Assembly (NCBI RefSeq): GCF_035268865.1 | Contig: NZ_DATFKB010000073.1 | Coordinates: forward strand, 1 to 42,433 | Reading direction: 5' to 3' | Length of the DNA: 42,433 nucleotides | Origin: Salinivirga sp035268865 | GTDB lineage: Bacteria > Bacteroidota > Bacteroidia > Bacteroidales > Salinivirgaceae | Shown here: in pieces, positions 23,188 through 31,643 of the stretch | How positions within the stretch are numbered: position 1 is the stretch's first letter | Layout of the letters: each line of letters starts with the position of its first letter | Position numbers and translations under genes: made by a program | The notes under the pieces: model-generated | Told to the model about the DNA's origin: nothing | Database searches by the model: none | The model's input: only the letters and a program-made list of their open reading frames with translations

Positions 23188-24600
23188 TTATATATTTTTT
23201 TCCAGTAAAACCACATTTTCAATATGATGAGTATGCGGAAACATATCTACTGGTTGGATTTTTTTTACATCGTATTTTGTATTAAGCATTGCCAGGTCGC
23301 GTGCCTGAGTTGCCGGATTGCAACTAATATAAACAATTTTTTCTGAATCTGATTCCAGAATAGCATTTACCACATCCTGATGCATTCCTGCACGCGGCGG
23401 ATCTGTTATAATTATTTCAGGTTTCCCATGGGTTTCGAAAAATTCGCGGTTCAATAAATCTCTCATGTCTCCAGCATAAAACGAGGTGTTACCGATTTTG
23501 TTTAATTCCGAATTAAACCGCGCATCTTCAACCGCCTCTTCTATATACTCTATCCCGATAACATTTTTTGCTTTTGAAGCTAAGAAATTGGCTATGGTTC
23601 CTGTGCCTGTATATAGGTCATAAACAGTTTCTTCTCGGGTAAGTCCTGCAAAATTGCGGGCTACTTTGTATAGTTCATAGGCCTGGTCACTGTTGGTCTG
23701 ATAAAATGATTTGGGGCCTATCTTGAATTGTAACCCTTCCATTTCTTCCAGTAAATGGTCTTTCCCGGCATAATTGACCACTTGCTGATCTGCAATTGAA
23801 TCGTTTGCTTTGGAATTGATGATATAATTCAGTGAAGTAATCTCCGGAAAGGTGCTTTTCAGGTGTTCCAGAAGTTTTTCTCTTTTATCCTGAGCGTCCT
23901 CATAAAAAACCACGATAACCATCCATTGCCCCGATGCTGTATTTCTTATAATCAGATTACGCAGGAGGCCGTGATGGTTTCTGATATCGAAAAATGTATA
24001 ATTGTTTTTCAATGCAAAGTCTCTGACTTCATTTCTTATCTTGTTCGAGAAATCGTCTTGTAAATAACAGGTATTTACATTCAAAACTTTGTCGAACAAT
24101 TTGGGCACATGAAAACCTAATGCGTAAAGATCTTCATGGGTTTTGTCTTCCTCTATTTCTTCCTTTGTGAGCCATCTGCGATTTGAAAAAGTAAACTCAA
24201 GCTTATTTCTATAGTACCTTGTTTTGGCTGAGCCCATTATCGGAGAAATTTCAGGCAATGGTATTTTAGCAATTCGTTCGAGGTTGTCGGCTACTTGTTG
24301 TTGCTTTGCTTTGAGTTGTATTTCATAAGGTAAATGCTGCCATTTACATCCACCACAAGTTCCAAAATGTTCGCAAAATGCATCAATTCTATCTTCTGAA
24401 TATTTGTGGTATTTTGTAACAAATCCCTCCAGGAAGTTTTTTCTTTTGCGTGTTACCTGTATATCTACTATATCGCCCGGGGCTGTGTAAGGCACAAAAA
24501 CAACTTTGTTTTCTACACGTGCCAATGCCTTCCCTTCAGAACCAATATCAGTTATTTCAACTTGTTCGAGTAATGGTTTTTTCTTATTTCGTCTTCCCAA
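23188..24600 (-). CDS. rlmD: 23S rRNA (uracil-5-)-methyltransferase RlmD/RumA family
   Basis: A 470-residue enzyme that makes 5-methyluridine in 23S rRNA using S-adenosylmethionine. An N-terminal TRAM domain (~8-65) binds RNA. Cysteines C76, C82 and C85 (CEHFGTCGGCKW), with a later one in NTCYLQ, form the 4Fe-4S site. The C-terminal methyltransferase has YDLYTGTGTIANFLA for SAM, DPPRAG, and the catalytic cysteine in YISCNPATQARDL. The start is a TTG at 24600; no ATG lies in the first 35 codons and the TRAM domain needs this region. RlmC/RlmCD is possible, since the subfamily cannot be separated by eye. Confidence 0.93.
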   Translation of the reverse strand: MGRRNKKKPLLEQVEITDIGSEGKALARVENKVVFVPYTAPGDIVDIQVTRKRKNFLEGFVTKYHKYSEDRIDAFCEHFGTCGGCKWQHLPYEIQLKAKQQQVADNLERIAKIPLPEISPIMGSAKTRYYRNKLEFTFSNRRWLTKEEIEEDKTHEDLYALGFHVPKLFDKVLNVNTCYLQDDFSNKIRNEVRDFALKNNYTFFDIRNHHGLLRNLIIRNTASGQWMVIVVFYEDAQDKREKLLEHLKSTFPEITSLNYIINSKANDSIADQQVVNYAGKDHLLEEMEGLQFKIGPKSFYQTNSDQAYELYKVARNFAGLTREETVYDLYTGTGTIANFLASKAKNVIGIEYIEEAVEDARFNSELNKIGNTSFYAGDMRDLLNREFFETHGKPEIIITDPPRAGMHQDVVNAILESDSEKIVYISCNPATQARDLAMLNTKYDVKKIQPVDMFPHTHHIENVVLLEKNI

Positions 24601-24781
24601 AGCTATTTGTATTTTTAGTGTATATTCAGTTAATCAAAACCTATGCCGAAACCACTGTTTCCTGCATTATTCGTGCCTTTTAAGTCGTAAATCAGTAATT
24701 TTACGTGGTTGTTTGGAGCTTCTGTATGTTAGCTTTTTGTTTTTAATTGAATGCTTCATATCACGGTTAATGAATAAAGTT

Positions 24782-25408
24782 TTATGGCTGGTCGAACATG
24801 CGATCAATAATGGCTATTTGTTCCCCGCTGATGTGGTCTTCTATGTTTGCAATTTTACGTAAAATTGTAGCTCTTGCCGTCATCTCCATTAGTTCAAGGC
24901 GGTCAAATGCCTGCAGTAGGGTTTCTCCTGCTGTGAGTATCCCATGATGTTGCAGGATTATGGCATTGCTGTGCTTTATGGCATCTGCTGCGATTTTTGC
25001 TAAATCGGGTGTGCCCATTGTAGCATAGGGGGCAAAAGCCGGCTTCCCCAGCATTGCGCGCGCTTCGCCATTTATCCGGGTGTCGATCATATCAGGTGTA
25101 GCTGATAGCGCAGTGGCGGTGTAGGGGTGGGCATGCACAATGGCGTTCACATCTTTGCGCGATTTATAAATGGCTATATGCATGCCTGTTTCCATGCTTA
25201 GCCTGAGCTTTGGCGTGAGGTTACTGCCTTCTATTGTAACAACTCCAATTTGTTTAGGCTTCATGTTGCCTTTATCTGTTTGGGAGGGGGTGATATATAT
25301 TTTATTATTAACCCGGATACTCACATTTCCCCCACTTGTGGTGGTAAGCCCTTTAGCGTAGAGCCTGTTCATGAATAGGGCAACTGCCTTTTTGTGTTTG
25401 TTTCTCAT
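24782..25408 (-). CDS. Class II aldolase, FucA-like, probable Ald2 of MTR salvage
   Basis: A 208-residue zinc aldolase of the L-fuculose-phosphate/ribulose-phosphate epimerase class. The residues line up with E. coli FucA at the same numbers: catalytic E73 (SMETGMH) and zinc ligands H92 and H94 (VHAHPYTA) and H155 (LQHHGILTAG). The N-terminal TTSGGNVSIRV is the phosphate-binding region. It lies 12 bp behind mtnA on the same strand. That pairing is known from the dihydroxyacetone-phosphate shunt, where an Ald2 cleaves methylthioribulose-1-phosphate to DHAP and methylthioacetaldehyde. The role is inferred from context; a FucA role cannot be excluded, but no fucose genes are nearby. Confidence 0.85.
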   Translation of the reverse strand: MRNKHKKAVALFMNRLYAKGLTTTSGGNVSIRVNNKIYITPSQTDKGNMKPKQIGVVTIEGSNLTPKLRLSMETGMHIAIYKSRKDVNAIVHAHPYTATALSATPDMIDTRINGEARAMLGKPAFAPYATMGTPDLAKIAADAIKHSNAIILQHHGILTAGETLLQAFDRLELMEMTARATILRKIANIEDHISGEQIAIIDRMFDQP

Positions 25409-25420
25409 CGACTTGTTAGG

Positions 25421-26467
25421 TTATTTTTTGAGTAAAACAGATATGGCTTTTTTGTTGGGTTCAATGATGCCTTTTTCCGTAATTATTCCTGTTACCAATG
25501 CTGCCGGCGTTACATCAAATGCAGGATTAATGGCTGGCGATCCAGGGTTGGTTAACCTGATTGTTTGCAGCTCGTTATTGGCATTTGGTCCGGTTGCGTA
25601 ATGTACTTCATCTTCATTACGGTCTTCAATTGTAATTTTGGTCCCTTCGGGTAAATTTGGATCGATGGTGGAAATTGGTGCTGTAACGTAGAATGGAATG
25701 CCATAATATTTGGCGGCGATGGCTTTTTCGAGGGTACCTATTTTATTGGCTACGTCTCCATTGGCTGCTATTCGGTCGGCACCGGTAATTAGTACATCTA
25801 TTTTACCGTTTTGCATGAGCGATGCGGCTGCGTTGTCTGCAATGATGGCGTGTGGTATGCCCTGGTTATGCAGCTCCCAGGCAGTAAGCCGGGCTCCCTG
25901 ACTACGCGGCCGGGTTTCATCGGCATATACAAATACGTTTTTCCCTTTTTCGTTGGCCACATAAACGGGGGCGAGGGCGGAGCCATAATCAACAAAAGCG
26001 AGCCAACCTGCATTGCAATGGGTGAGTACTTTTGCGTTTTTGCCTAATATTTCATTCCCATATTCTCCGATAGCCTTTCCTGCAGTTGCATTGGCATCGG
26101 CAAGTTCCTGAGCTTTTTTTATAGCCGCCTCAGGAGAATTTAAAGCCGCCGTGTAAACAGCTTCTACGCTGTAAAATAAATCGTAAGCCGTTGGGCGTGT
26201 TGCTTCAATTATTTTTCTGGCCGTGTTAATGAATTCTGTGTAATCGTGCGATTTTGCTTCACAGGCTGCTTGCGCCATGGCAAATGCAGCCGCTCCGCCA
26301 ATGGCTCCTGCACCACGGGTAATCATTGTTTTAATTGCTTTGCAGGTATCTGTATATTTTGGGGCTTTATAAATCTGAAACTTAAAAGGCAACAAGTTTT
26401 GTTCGATTAGATGAACGGTTGTGCCATCTATCCATACACTGCGGTAGTGTTGATTATTAACTTTCAT
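25421..26467 (-). CDS. mtnA: S-methyl-5-thioribose-1-phosphate isomerase
   Basis: A 348-residue isomerase of the eIF2B-like fold that turns methylthioribose-1-phosphate into methylthioribulose-1-phosphate in methionine salvage. Motifs are RGAGAIGGAAAFA (family RGAPAIG), the catalytic cysteine C151 in LTHCNAGWLA, and D231 in GADRIAANGD. A 17-codon longer frame exists, but its start at 26518 lies on the other side of the terminator hairpin at 26488-26515, so the inner ATG at 26467 is right. It leads an operon with the class II aldolase. MtnP, MtnK and the MtnB-E steps are not in this window. Confidence 0.95.
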   Translation of the reverse strand: MKVNNQHYRSVWIDGTTVHLIEQNLLPFKFQIYKAPKYTDTCKAIKTMITRGAGAIGGAAAFAMAQAACEAKSHDYTEFINTARKIIEATRPTAYDLFYSVEAVYTAALNSPEAAIKKAQELADANATAGKAIGEYGNEILGKNAKVLTHCNAGWLAFVDYGSALAPVYVANEKGKNVFVYADETRPRSQGARLTAWELHNQGIPHAIIADNAAASLMQNGKIDVLITGADRIAANGDVANKIGTLEKAIAAKYYGIPFYVTAPISTIDPNLPEGTKITIEDRNEDEVHYATGPNANNELQTIRLTNPGSPAINPAFDVTPAALVTGIITEKGIIEPNKKAISVLLKK

Positions 26468-26487
26468 GAATGCGGTTAATAAAAAAT

Positions 26488-26515
26488 AAGCCCGTAGTTT
26501 ATCACTTACGGGCTT
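26488..26515 (-). terminator. Rho-independent terminator upstream of mtnA
   Basis: AAGCCCGTA (26488-26496) and TACGGGCTT (26507-26515) form a 9-bp stem with a 10-nt loop. On the minus strand a T-rich run follows (A-run 26481-26486). It ends the small membrane-protein gene at 26534 and fixes the mtnA start downstream of it. Confidence 0.85.
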
Positions 26516-26533
26516 CATATTTTAATCAATTTC

Positions 26534-26704
26534 TTATTCAATATATCGTCCAAGGACAATCTGCACGATTAATCCTATAACAATTAAGCCTCCGCCAATG
26601 GCCAATGGTGCGTTGCTTAAGCCACTACTTAATGTTTTAATGACCAGTATTATCACGCCTATCAGTATGATTATTATCCCGAGATTTTTAAGAAAATTTT
26701 TCAT
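26534..26704 (-). CDS. Small two-TM membrane protein
   Basis: The ATG at 26704 gives 56 residues; a longer frame from 26746 adds a polar N-terminus with no support. Two hydrophobic helices (LGIIIILIGVIILVIKTL and IGGGLIVIGLIVQIVLG) are joined by a short Ser/Gly/Asn loop. It resembles widespread tiny Bacteroidota inner-membrane proteins of unknown function. It lies 96 bp behind the cyclase-HD gene and ends at a terminator. Confidence 0.65.
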   Translation of the reverse strand: MKNFLKNLGIIIILIGVIILVIKTLSSGLSNAPLAIGGGLIVIGLIVQIVLGRYIE

Positions 26705-26800
26705 GGTGCTTATAGTGTTTAGATTTTTGTTTACAGATGCGGCCATAAAAATAGGAATTTTGATCGGAAAAAAGTGAAAAAAGCCTTAAACTTTCTTCTG

Positions 26801-28201
26801 CTATTCATCAGGTATTAATTGTTTAATACGCTCGATCTGTTTTTGTTTGTTTACTTCACGCAGATTGTTTGCGGTTTCTGTAAAATACTGATGCGATGAA
26901 ATAAACTTAACCTGCAATTTATTCCACGAATCTATATCTCCGATTTTATCCTGTGCTTTTAATTCTTTGTAAAGTGTATTCGATACTGGTATAAAATCGC
27001 TTCGCCCAAGGTAATCGAGGTCGGCATCACACATTATTTTTTCCAGTTTGGATTGAGGTTCCGGCGGGAGTTTCGTGGCCAAAATTAAATCGCAGATCTG
27101 ATTGATTTGTTCTTGTGTATAGTGAAAATTAGGTAACATTTTTTTGGCCATTTCGGCTCCATGGTACTCGTGGTTTTCGTAATTTATTGTATGACCTGCA
27201 TCGTGAAACAAGGCTGCTGTTTTTAATAGCAGAATTTCTTCATCGTTTACCCCTTCTCCAATGCCTATGAGTTCGGCTTGTGAAGTAACATCAATGGTAT
27301 GCTTCACATTGTGGTAGTAAAGATATTCTGGTAGTCCTTTTTCAAGAATATCTAACACAATTTCCTGTAAATCGGAGAACTGCCTGAGTAAATAGCGTAT
27401 ATTGAAATCATGATTCGGTTCTCTGCCTTTGCCGTTTTTTGATAGCTCCGGACGTATTCCTTTCACGTAATACATGTCGACATCGCCTTTGTATTTTACA
27501 GGCATTTTACCGAAGTATTCGCATACAAAATATTCGCGTACCATTTCGTAGGTCATTACTGAGATGTTGATCTGACCGGCTTCGCACGAGGCTTTCATTC
27601 GAGTGGCAATGTTCACCGTGTCGCCTTTAAGATTATATGATACTTTTTTCTTTCCCATGGTTGTGGCTGTTACCGGACCTGTATGCATCCCAAATTTGAT
27701 GTCCCATATTTTTTTATTATTCTCGAGTCTTTTACTCTGAATATCATTAAGTTTATATCGCATCTCCAATGCTGCCATTACAACGTCTATGGGGTTGGTA
27801 ATATTTTTTACAGGCACACCACCTGCGCTCATATAAGTGTCGCCAATAGTTTTAATCTTCTGTATATTAAATCGTTGCGATATTTGGTCAAACTCAAAAA
27901 ATATTTGGTCGAGCTCATCAATAATGTCGTGTGAGTTGGTTTCTTCGTAGAGTCTGCTGAATCCTTCTATATCGGCAAACAACACAGTGGCCATTTTGAA
28001 ACGGAGTGTTTTTTCTCTGCTTTTTCCTTCGTGGCCCTGATGGATGGTTTTTAACTCTTTGAGTTTATCTTTTAGTTGGTCGTTTTCTTCTTCGAGCGAC
28101 TCATTGGCGTCTAAAAGCTTCTTGTTTTGCATGGATAGCTTTTTGTTTTCCTGCATCAGGCGAGCAATCCGTTGCACAAGGTCTTTTTCTTCGCTACTCA
28201 T
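26801..28201 (-). CDS. Class III nucleotide cyclase fused to an HD hydrolase domain
   Basis: A 466-residue cytosolic fusion. Residues ~1-55 are a coiled coil, ~68-245 a class III adenylate/guanylate cyclase and ~285-450 an HD domain. Cyclase metal sites are D77 (FADIEGFSRL) and D121 (TIGDTYMSAGG), and the transition-state pair is N197 and R201 (VNIATRM). The base-selecting positions are K117, as in adenylate cyclases, and N190, where adenylate cyclases have Asp and guanylate cyclases Cys. HD-domain residues are H301 (NVKHT), H333-D334 (FHDAGH) and D394. By inference it could both make and break a nucleotide signal, or the HD part may sense. The product is uncertain. Confidence 0.9.
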   Translation of the reverse strand: MSSEEKDLVQRIARLMQENKKLSMQNKKLLDANESLEEENDQLKDKLKELKTIHQGHEGKSREKTLRFKMATVLFADIEGFSRLYEETNSHDIIDELDQIFFEFDQISQRFNIQKIKTIGDTYMSAGGVPVKNITNPIDVVMAALEMRYKLNDIQSKRLENNKKIWDIKFGMHTGPVTATTMGKKKVSYNLKGDTVNIATRMKASCEAGQINISVMTYEMVREYFVCEYFGKMPVKYKGDVDMYYVKGIRPELSKNGKGREPNHDFNIRYLLRQFSDLQEIVLDILEKGLPEYLYYHNVKHTIDVTSQAELIGIGEGVNDEEILLLKTAALFHDAGHTINYENHEYHGAEMAKKMLPNFHYTQEQINQICDLILATKLPPEPQSKLEKIMCDADLDYLGRSDFIPVSNTLYKELKAQDKIGDIDSWNKLQVKFISSHQYFTETANNLREVNKQKQIERIKQLIPDE

Positions 28202-28262
28202 TTTGGTTCATTTTAAGCAAAATACTAAAAAAGGAACAAGTCGCCAAAAAAAGATGTTCAGG

Positions 28263-29045
28263 CTAATTCGCAGTTTTCTCAGCTTTCTGACAAAAGATAA
28301 TTTTTTCGGAAGAGAGCAAACCATACCTTTTTAGTTGTACTTCAGATAGCTCTTCTGTAAGATCGACTACATTTATTTTAAATCCTGCTTCTTGCAGCCT
28401 GTCTGTATAATCAGCTCCATAGTACCTGACATGGTCTCTTTGTCCAAAACGTTTCTCTTTTTCTACCGGGTCAGTAATGGTATTGTCTTCGATGGTTTTG
28501 GGTGTATTCCATCTGATGGGGACCTGAAAAATTGCCCAGCCACCGGGCTTCAGAACCCTGTAAAATTCTTTCATCGATTGCACATCTTCCCAAACGTGCT
28601 CGAATACGTGGTTACACATGGCAGCATCAAATTCATCGTTTTTGAAGGGCATTTGCCTGATGTCCATTTTTACGTCGGCCCATGGCGACGATAAGTCACC
28701 GGTGATGTAGTCGAGGTTCTTTTGTTTTTTGAAAAGTCGTAAAAAGCAATACTCGGGTGCTACATGCAAAAACCTGATTTGCTCTGTAAAGAAGTTGGTA
28801 TGGTTTTTTAAAAATAGCCATATCCCGCGATGTCTTTCCAGCGACATGCTGTCGGGTGCCAATGCATTTTGTCTGGCATTAATTCGGCCGTAGGGTAATA
28901 ATTTACGATATGTGATTCCGTTTATTGGGTCTTCGTATTGCTTACCACGGTAAAAAAGACTTACGATTCTTAGAAAAAAATGTGCAAGCCGCTGCATGGT
29001 TTCGCGCGGAATAAATCGGGTTACAAATTGTATGATTTTTTGCAT
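28263..29045 (-). CDS. SAM-dependent methyltransferase (type 11)
   Basis: A 260-residue class I methyltransferase. The SAM loop is degenerate (FLHVAPE, 92-98, in place of LDVGCG). Other motifs are MPFKNDEFDAAMCNHVFEHV and the post-motif FYRVLKPGGWAIFQVP. The N-terminal ~70 residues are basic and partly hydrophobic and may bind membrane or substrate. Such proteins occur in Bacteroidota cell-envelope or glycan loci, but the acceptor here is unknown. It lies 25 bp behind meaB and 61 bp before the cyclase-HD gene, same strand. Confidence 0.85.
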   Translation of the reverse strand: MQKIIQFVTRFIPRETMQRLAHFFLRIVSLFYRGKQYEDPINGITYRKLLPYGRINARQNALAPDSMSLERHRGIWLFLKNHTNFFTEQIRFLHVAPEYCFLRLFKKQKNLDYITGDLSSPWADVKMDIRQMPFKNDEFDAAMCNHVFEHVWEDVQSMKEFYRVLKPGGWAIFQVPIRWNTPKTIEDNTITDPVEKEKRFGQRDHVRYYGADYTDRLQEAGFKINVVDLTEELSEVQLKRYGLLSSEKIIFCQKAEKTAN

Positions 29046-29070
29046 GTTGCCTGATTACTAATTGTGATGG

Positions 29071-30168
29071 TTATTTTTTTAGGTATTCGTCTAGTAACTG
29101 CTGAGCTGCCTGGAACGAGCTTTTTCGGTTGTTTAAAACATCTGCTTCAAAGTTTTGAAGTTTGGTTTTTATATCTTTTTGGGTATAGAAGTGACTTTTG
29201 AGTTTTTCATTGATGGTTTCGTACATCCAATATTTGGCTTGTTCATTCCTTTTGGCCTGCCAATATTGATTTCCAGTTGTCAGATCTTTATAATCCATTA
29301 TGGTTTTCCATACATTATCAATATCGATATTGTGTAGCGCAGAGCAGGTGACCACTTTGGGAGTCCAACCTGAGGGAGAAGGAGGAAATAGGTGAAGTGC
29401 GCTATTGTACTCTGCTTTAGCCTGGTTGGCTTTATCTTTATTATTCCCGTCGGCTTTATTAATGGCAATTGCATCGGCCATTTCCATAATTCCCCGCTTA
29501 ATGCCCTGTAGCTCGTCACCGGCTCCGGCGAGCATTAATAGCAGAAAAAAGTCGACCATGCTGTGCACAGCAATTTCACTTTGGCCTACACCAACAGTTT
29601 CTATAAATATGATATCGAAACCAGCAGCTTCGCATAAAAGCATCGATTCGCGGGTTTTTCGCGCAACCCCGCCCAGAGAGCCTGCAGAGGGTGATGGGCG
29701 AATAAAAGCATCGGGATTGTTGGCAAGGGTTTCCATTCTTGTTTTATCACCAAGAATGGAACCTTTTGATCTTTCGCTGCTGGGGTCAATTGCAAGTACC
29801 GCAAGCTTATGCCCGCGTTTGGTAATTTCTCCTCCAAGTGATTCAATAAAGGTACTTTTACCTACACCGGGAACCCCTGTAATTCCAATACGCATTGAGT
29901 TTCCAGCCAAAGGCAGACATTGTTCAATAATTTGTTGGGCCAACTCCTGGTGGCCCGGGAGTGAGCTCTCTACAAGTGTTATGGCTCTGCTTAAGATAGC
30001 GCGGTCGCCACGCTTAATGCCATTTATATAGTTGTCGAGCGAAAGACTTTTTTTACGGAATTTTTGAAAGTTTTTCCTTGCTTTTGGACTAATGCTTGGC
30101 GGTTGGTCTACTCCCTTATTGACGTGCAGTGCACTTTTATTGGATTTTTTATTTTTGGAATTCATCAA
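29071..30168 (-). CDS. meaB: Methylmalonyl-CoA mutase-associated GTPase MeaB
   Basis: A 365-residue G3E-family P-loop GTPase (MeaB/ArgK) that gates cobalamin delivery to and protects methylmalonyl-CoA mutase. The Walker A motif is GVPGVGKS (98-105). It is followed by DPSSERSKGSILGDKTRM, FIETVGVGQSE, and NKAD for guanine. The N-terminal ~45 residues are a basic extension beyond the usual ~320-residue form. The mutase genes are not in this window. Confidence 0.93.
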   Translation of the reverse strand: MMNSKNKKSNKSALHVNKGVDQPPSISPKARKNFQKFRKKSLSLDNYINGIKRGDRAILSRAITLVESSLPGHQELAQQIIEQCLPLAGNSMRIGITGVPGVGKSTFIESLGGEITKRGHKLAVLAIDPSSERSKGSILGDKTRMETLANNPDAFIRPSPSAGSLGGVARKTRESMLLCEAAGFDIIFIETVGVGQSEIAVHSMVDFFLLLMLAGAGDELQGIKRGIMEMADAIAINKADGNNKDKANQAKAEYNSALHLFPPSPSGWTPKVVTCSALHNIDIDNVWKTIMDYKDLTTGNQYWQAKRNEQAKYWMYETINEKLKSHFYTQKDIKTKLQNFEADVLNNRKSSFQAAQQLLDEYLKK

Positions 30169-30273
30169 TCACGTTTTTCTGGTCAATAAAATGACAAAAA
30201 AATAAATGCTTTGTTTAACCTGATATGTTCAGAGTTTGCTGCAAATTTGCTCAAAAAACCTATATAGTGAAAA

Positions 30274-30333
30274 TTGAGGCTGTCTAAAAAGGATTGCAAA
30301 TAATCGCTAATGTAACTTTTTAAACGGCCTCAA
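30274..30333 (-). terminator. Long imperfect terminator hairpin after DUF1573 gene
   Basis: TTGAGGCTGTCTAAAAAG (30274-30291) pairs with CTTTTTAAACGGCCTCAA (30316-30333), with two mismatches, over 18 bp around a 24-nt loop. TTTTC follows on the minus strand. It lies 52 bp after the stop of the gene at 30386. Confidence 0.65.
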
Positions 30334-30385
30334 CAACTCTAAAATTTTATGCTTTTATTCTAAAAAAGCTTCGGACCTTCAGCTT

Positions 30386-31474
30386 TTACTTTTTTTTTAC
30401 TGTTCCTCTGATAATTAAGGTTGTTACACTGTTGTCAGGATCGTTGGCATAAATCCGTATGCTTTTATGCTGTCGGTTTCTTTTTCCTCTGGAATGGAAC
30501 GTAGCCTTAATACTACTTGATTCACCGGGTTTTATTGCTTTTTTTGGAGGAGCAACAGCAGTGCAACCACAAGATGCGCGTACCTTTTTTATGATGAGGT
30601 TACTTTTACCTGTATTTGTAAATTTAAATTCATGCGTAACCTTTGCACCTTCTGTGATGGTGCCAAAATCAAATTTGGTGTCTTCAAATTTAATGTGTGG
30701 TGCATTGGCTCGCTCTTCTGCCGTAAGATGTGAGAAGTCTTGTTTTACAATTGCAGTAGTAGCAATTCTGTGTCGTGGATTTTCGTTTCCGTTTATTACC
30801 AAAGACATTCTTCCCCGCATGTAATCAAGGTCAGTGGTTTTTTCTCCATGAAATGTGGCACTGATTGTGCCTTTTTCACCAGGTTTTAGTGTTTTGGGTT
30901 TAAAGCTAACGTCAATATATTTCGGTACTCTTTTCATTGAGAGTGTAACAGGTTTATCCGATACATTCACGATCTTAAGCTGTTTGAGCTTTTTCTCACG
31001 ATTGGTTACATGCATAAAAGCAAATTGGTTATTGTTTAACCTTATTGCACCCATTTTTCTGGGGTAGTCATCTTCAATTGAACGTGGCCTGGGATTGACT
31101 TTTCCTTTTATACGAAGTACTATACTTGGATTGTCTGCAGAATTGCTATATACCCTAATTGTTTTGCTAAATGGTCCGGGTCTGTTTTTGGGATTGTATT
31201 CTGCTGATACAAAACCTTTTTCGCCAGGGTTTACAGGCTTTCTTGTATGCTCTGAACTGGTGCAGCCACAAGTAGGTTTTACCCTGTTGATGATTAATGG
31301 TGTTGAACCTGTATTTGTAAATTCAAATTTGTATTTGGAAACTCCATCCTGTTCGTTGATAGTACCATAATCATGAACGGTTTTGTCAAAAGCAATGTGT
31401 GGTCCCTGTTGCTGTGCTGATATCAGGCTCACGTTAAATAAGGTGGCAATGATTATCAAATATAATTTGTGCAT
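30386..31474 (-). CDS. Exported protein with two DUF1573 domains
   Basis: A 362-residue protein with a signal peptide (~1-20, ending ISAQ). DUF1573 domains lie at ~25-128 and ~260-360. They share PHI.F....DYGTI / FDFGTI, F.FTNTG.. L.I..V, CGC and PGE.G. The CGC motifs are PTCGCT (C69, C71) and ASCGCT (C302, C304). A middle immunoglobulin-like segment (~150-245) lacks cysteines. DUF1573 (ASH-like) domains are abundant and exported in Bacteroidota; their function is not established. A good promoter lies upstream and a hairpin downstream, so it is a single-gene unit. Confidence 0.9.
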   Translation of the reverse strand: MHKLYLIIIATLFNVSLISAQQQGPHIAFDKTVHDYGTINEQDGVSKYKFEFTNTGSTPLIINRVKPTCGCTSSEHTRKPVNPGEKGFVSAEYNPKNRPGPFSKTIRVYSNSADNPSIVLRIKGKVNPRPRSIEDDYPRKMGAIRLNNNQFAFMHVTNREKKLKQLKIVNVSDKPVTLSMKRVPKYIDVSFKPKTLKPGEKGTISATFHGEKTTDLDYMRGRMSLVINGNENPRHRIATTAIVKQDFSHLTAEERANAPHIKFEDTKFDFGTITEGAKVTHEFKFTNTGKSNLIIKKVRASCGCTAVAPPKKAIKPGESSSIKATFHSRGKRNRQHKSIRIYANDPDNSVTTLIIRGTVKKK

Positions 31475-31503
31475 AATTGAAGTTTTTGAGATTATAAAGG
31501 TTA

Positions 31504-31537
31504 CAAATTTAAAAATTGTTTGTGCTAAATGTTCAAA
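31504..31537 (-). promoter_or_regulatory. Bacteroidota-type promoter of DUF1573 gene
   Basis: On the minus strand TTTG (31534-31537), a 22-nt spacer and TAAATTTG (31504-31511) match the TTTG / TAnnTTTG promoter. The start would be about 20-30 nt before the ATG at 31474. Confidence 0.62.
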
Positions 31538-31643
31538 TTAAAAAATTATTTGATCATCTGGTACGTTTTTTACTCTATTGGTTATATTTTGAATACGAGT
31601 ATCATATCCTGGTATAACAAATTTCCTGCCCCGAATGTATTTT

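Noticed and set aside
24450..24862. Plus-strand frames across the rlmD start and the gap to the aldolase gene
   Set aside because: Low-complexity shadow frames antisense to rlmD, without start signals or motifs.
26468..26518. Upstream extension of MtnA
   Set aside because: Its start lies on the far side of a clear terminator hairpin, and the residues do not match the MtnA N-terminus.
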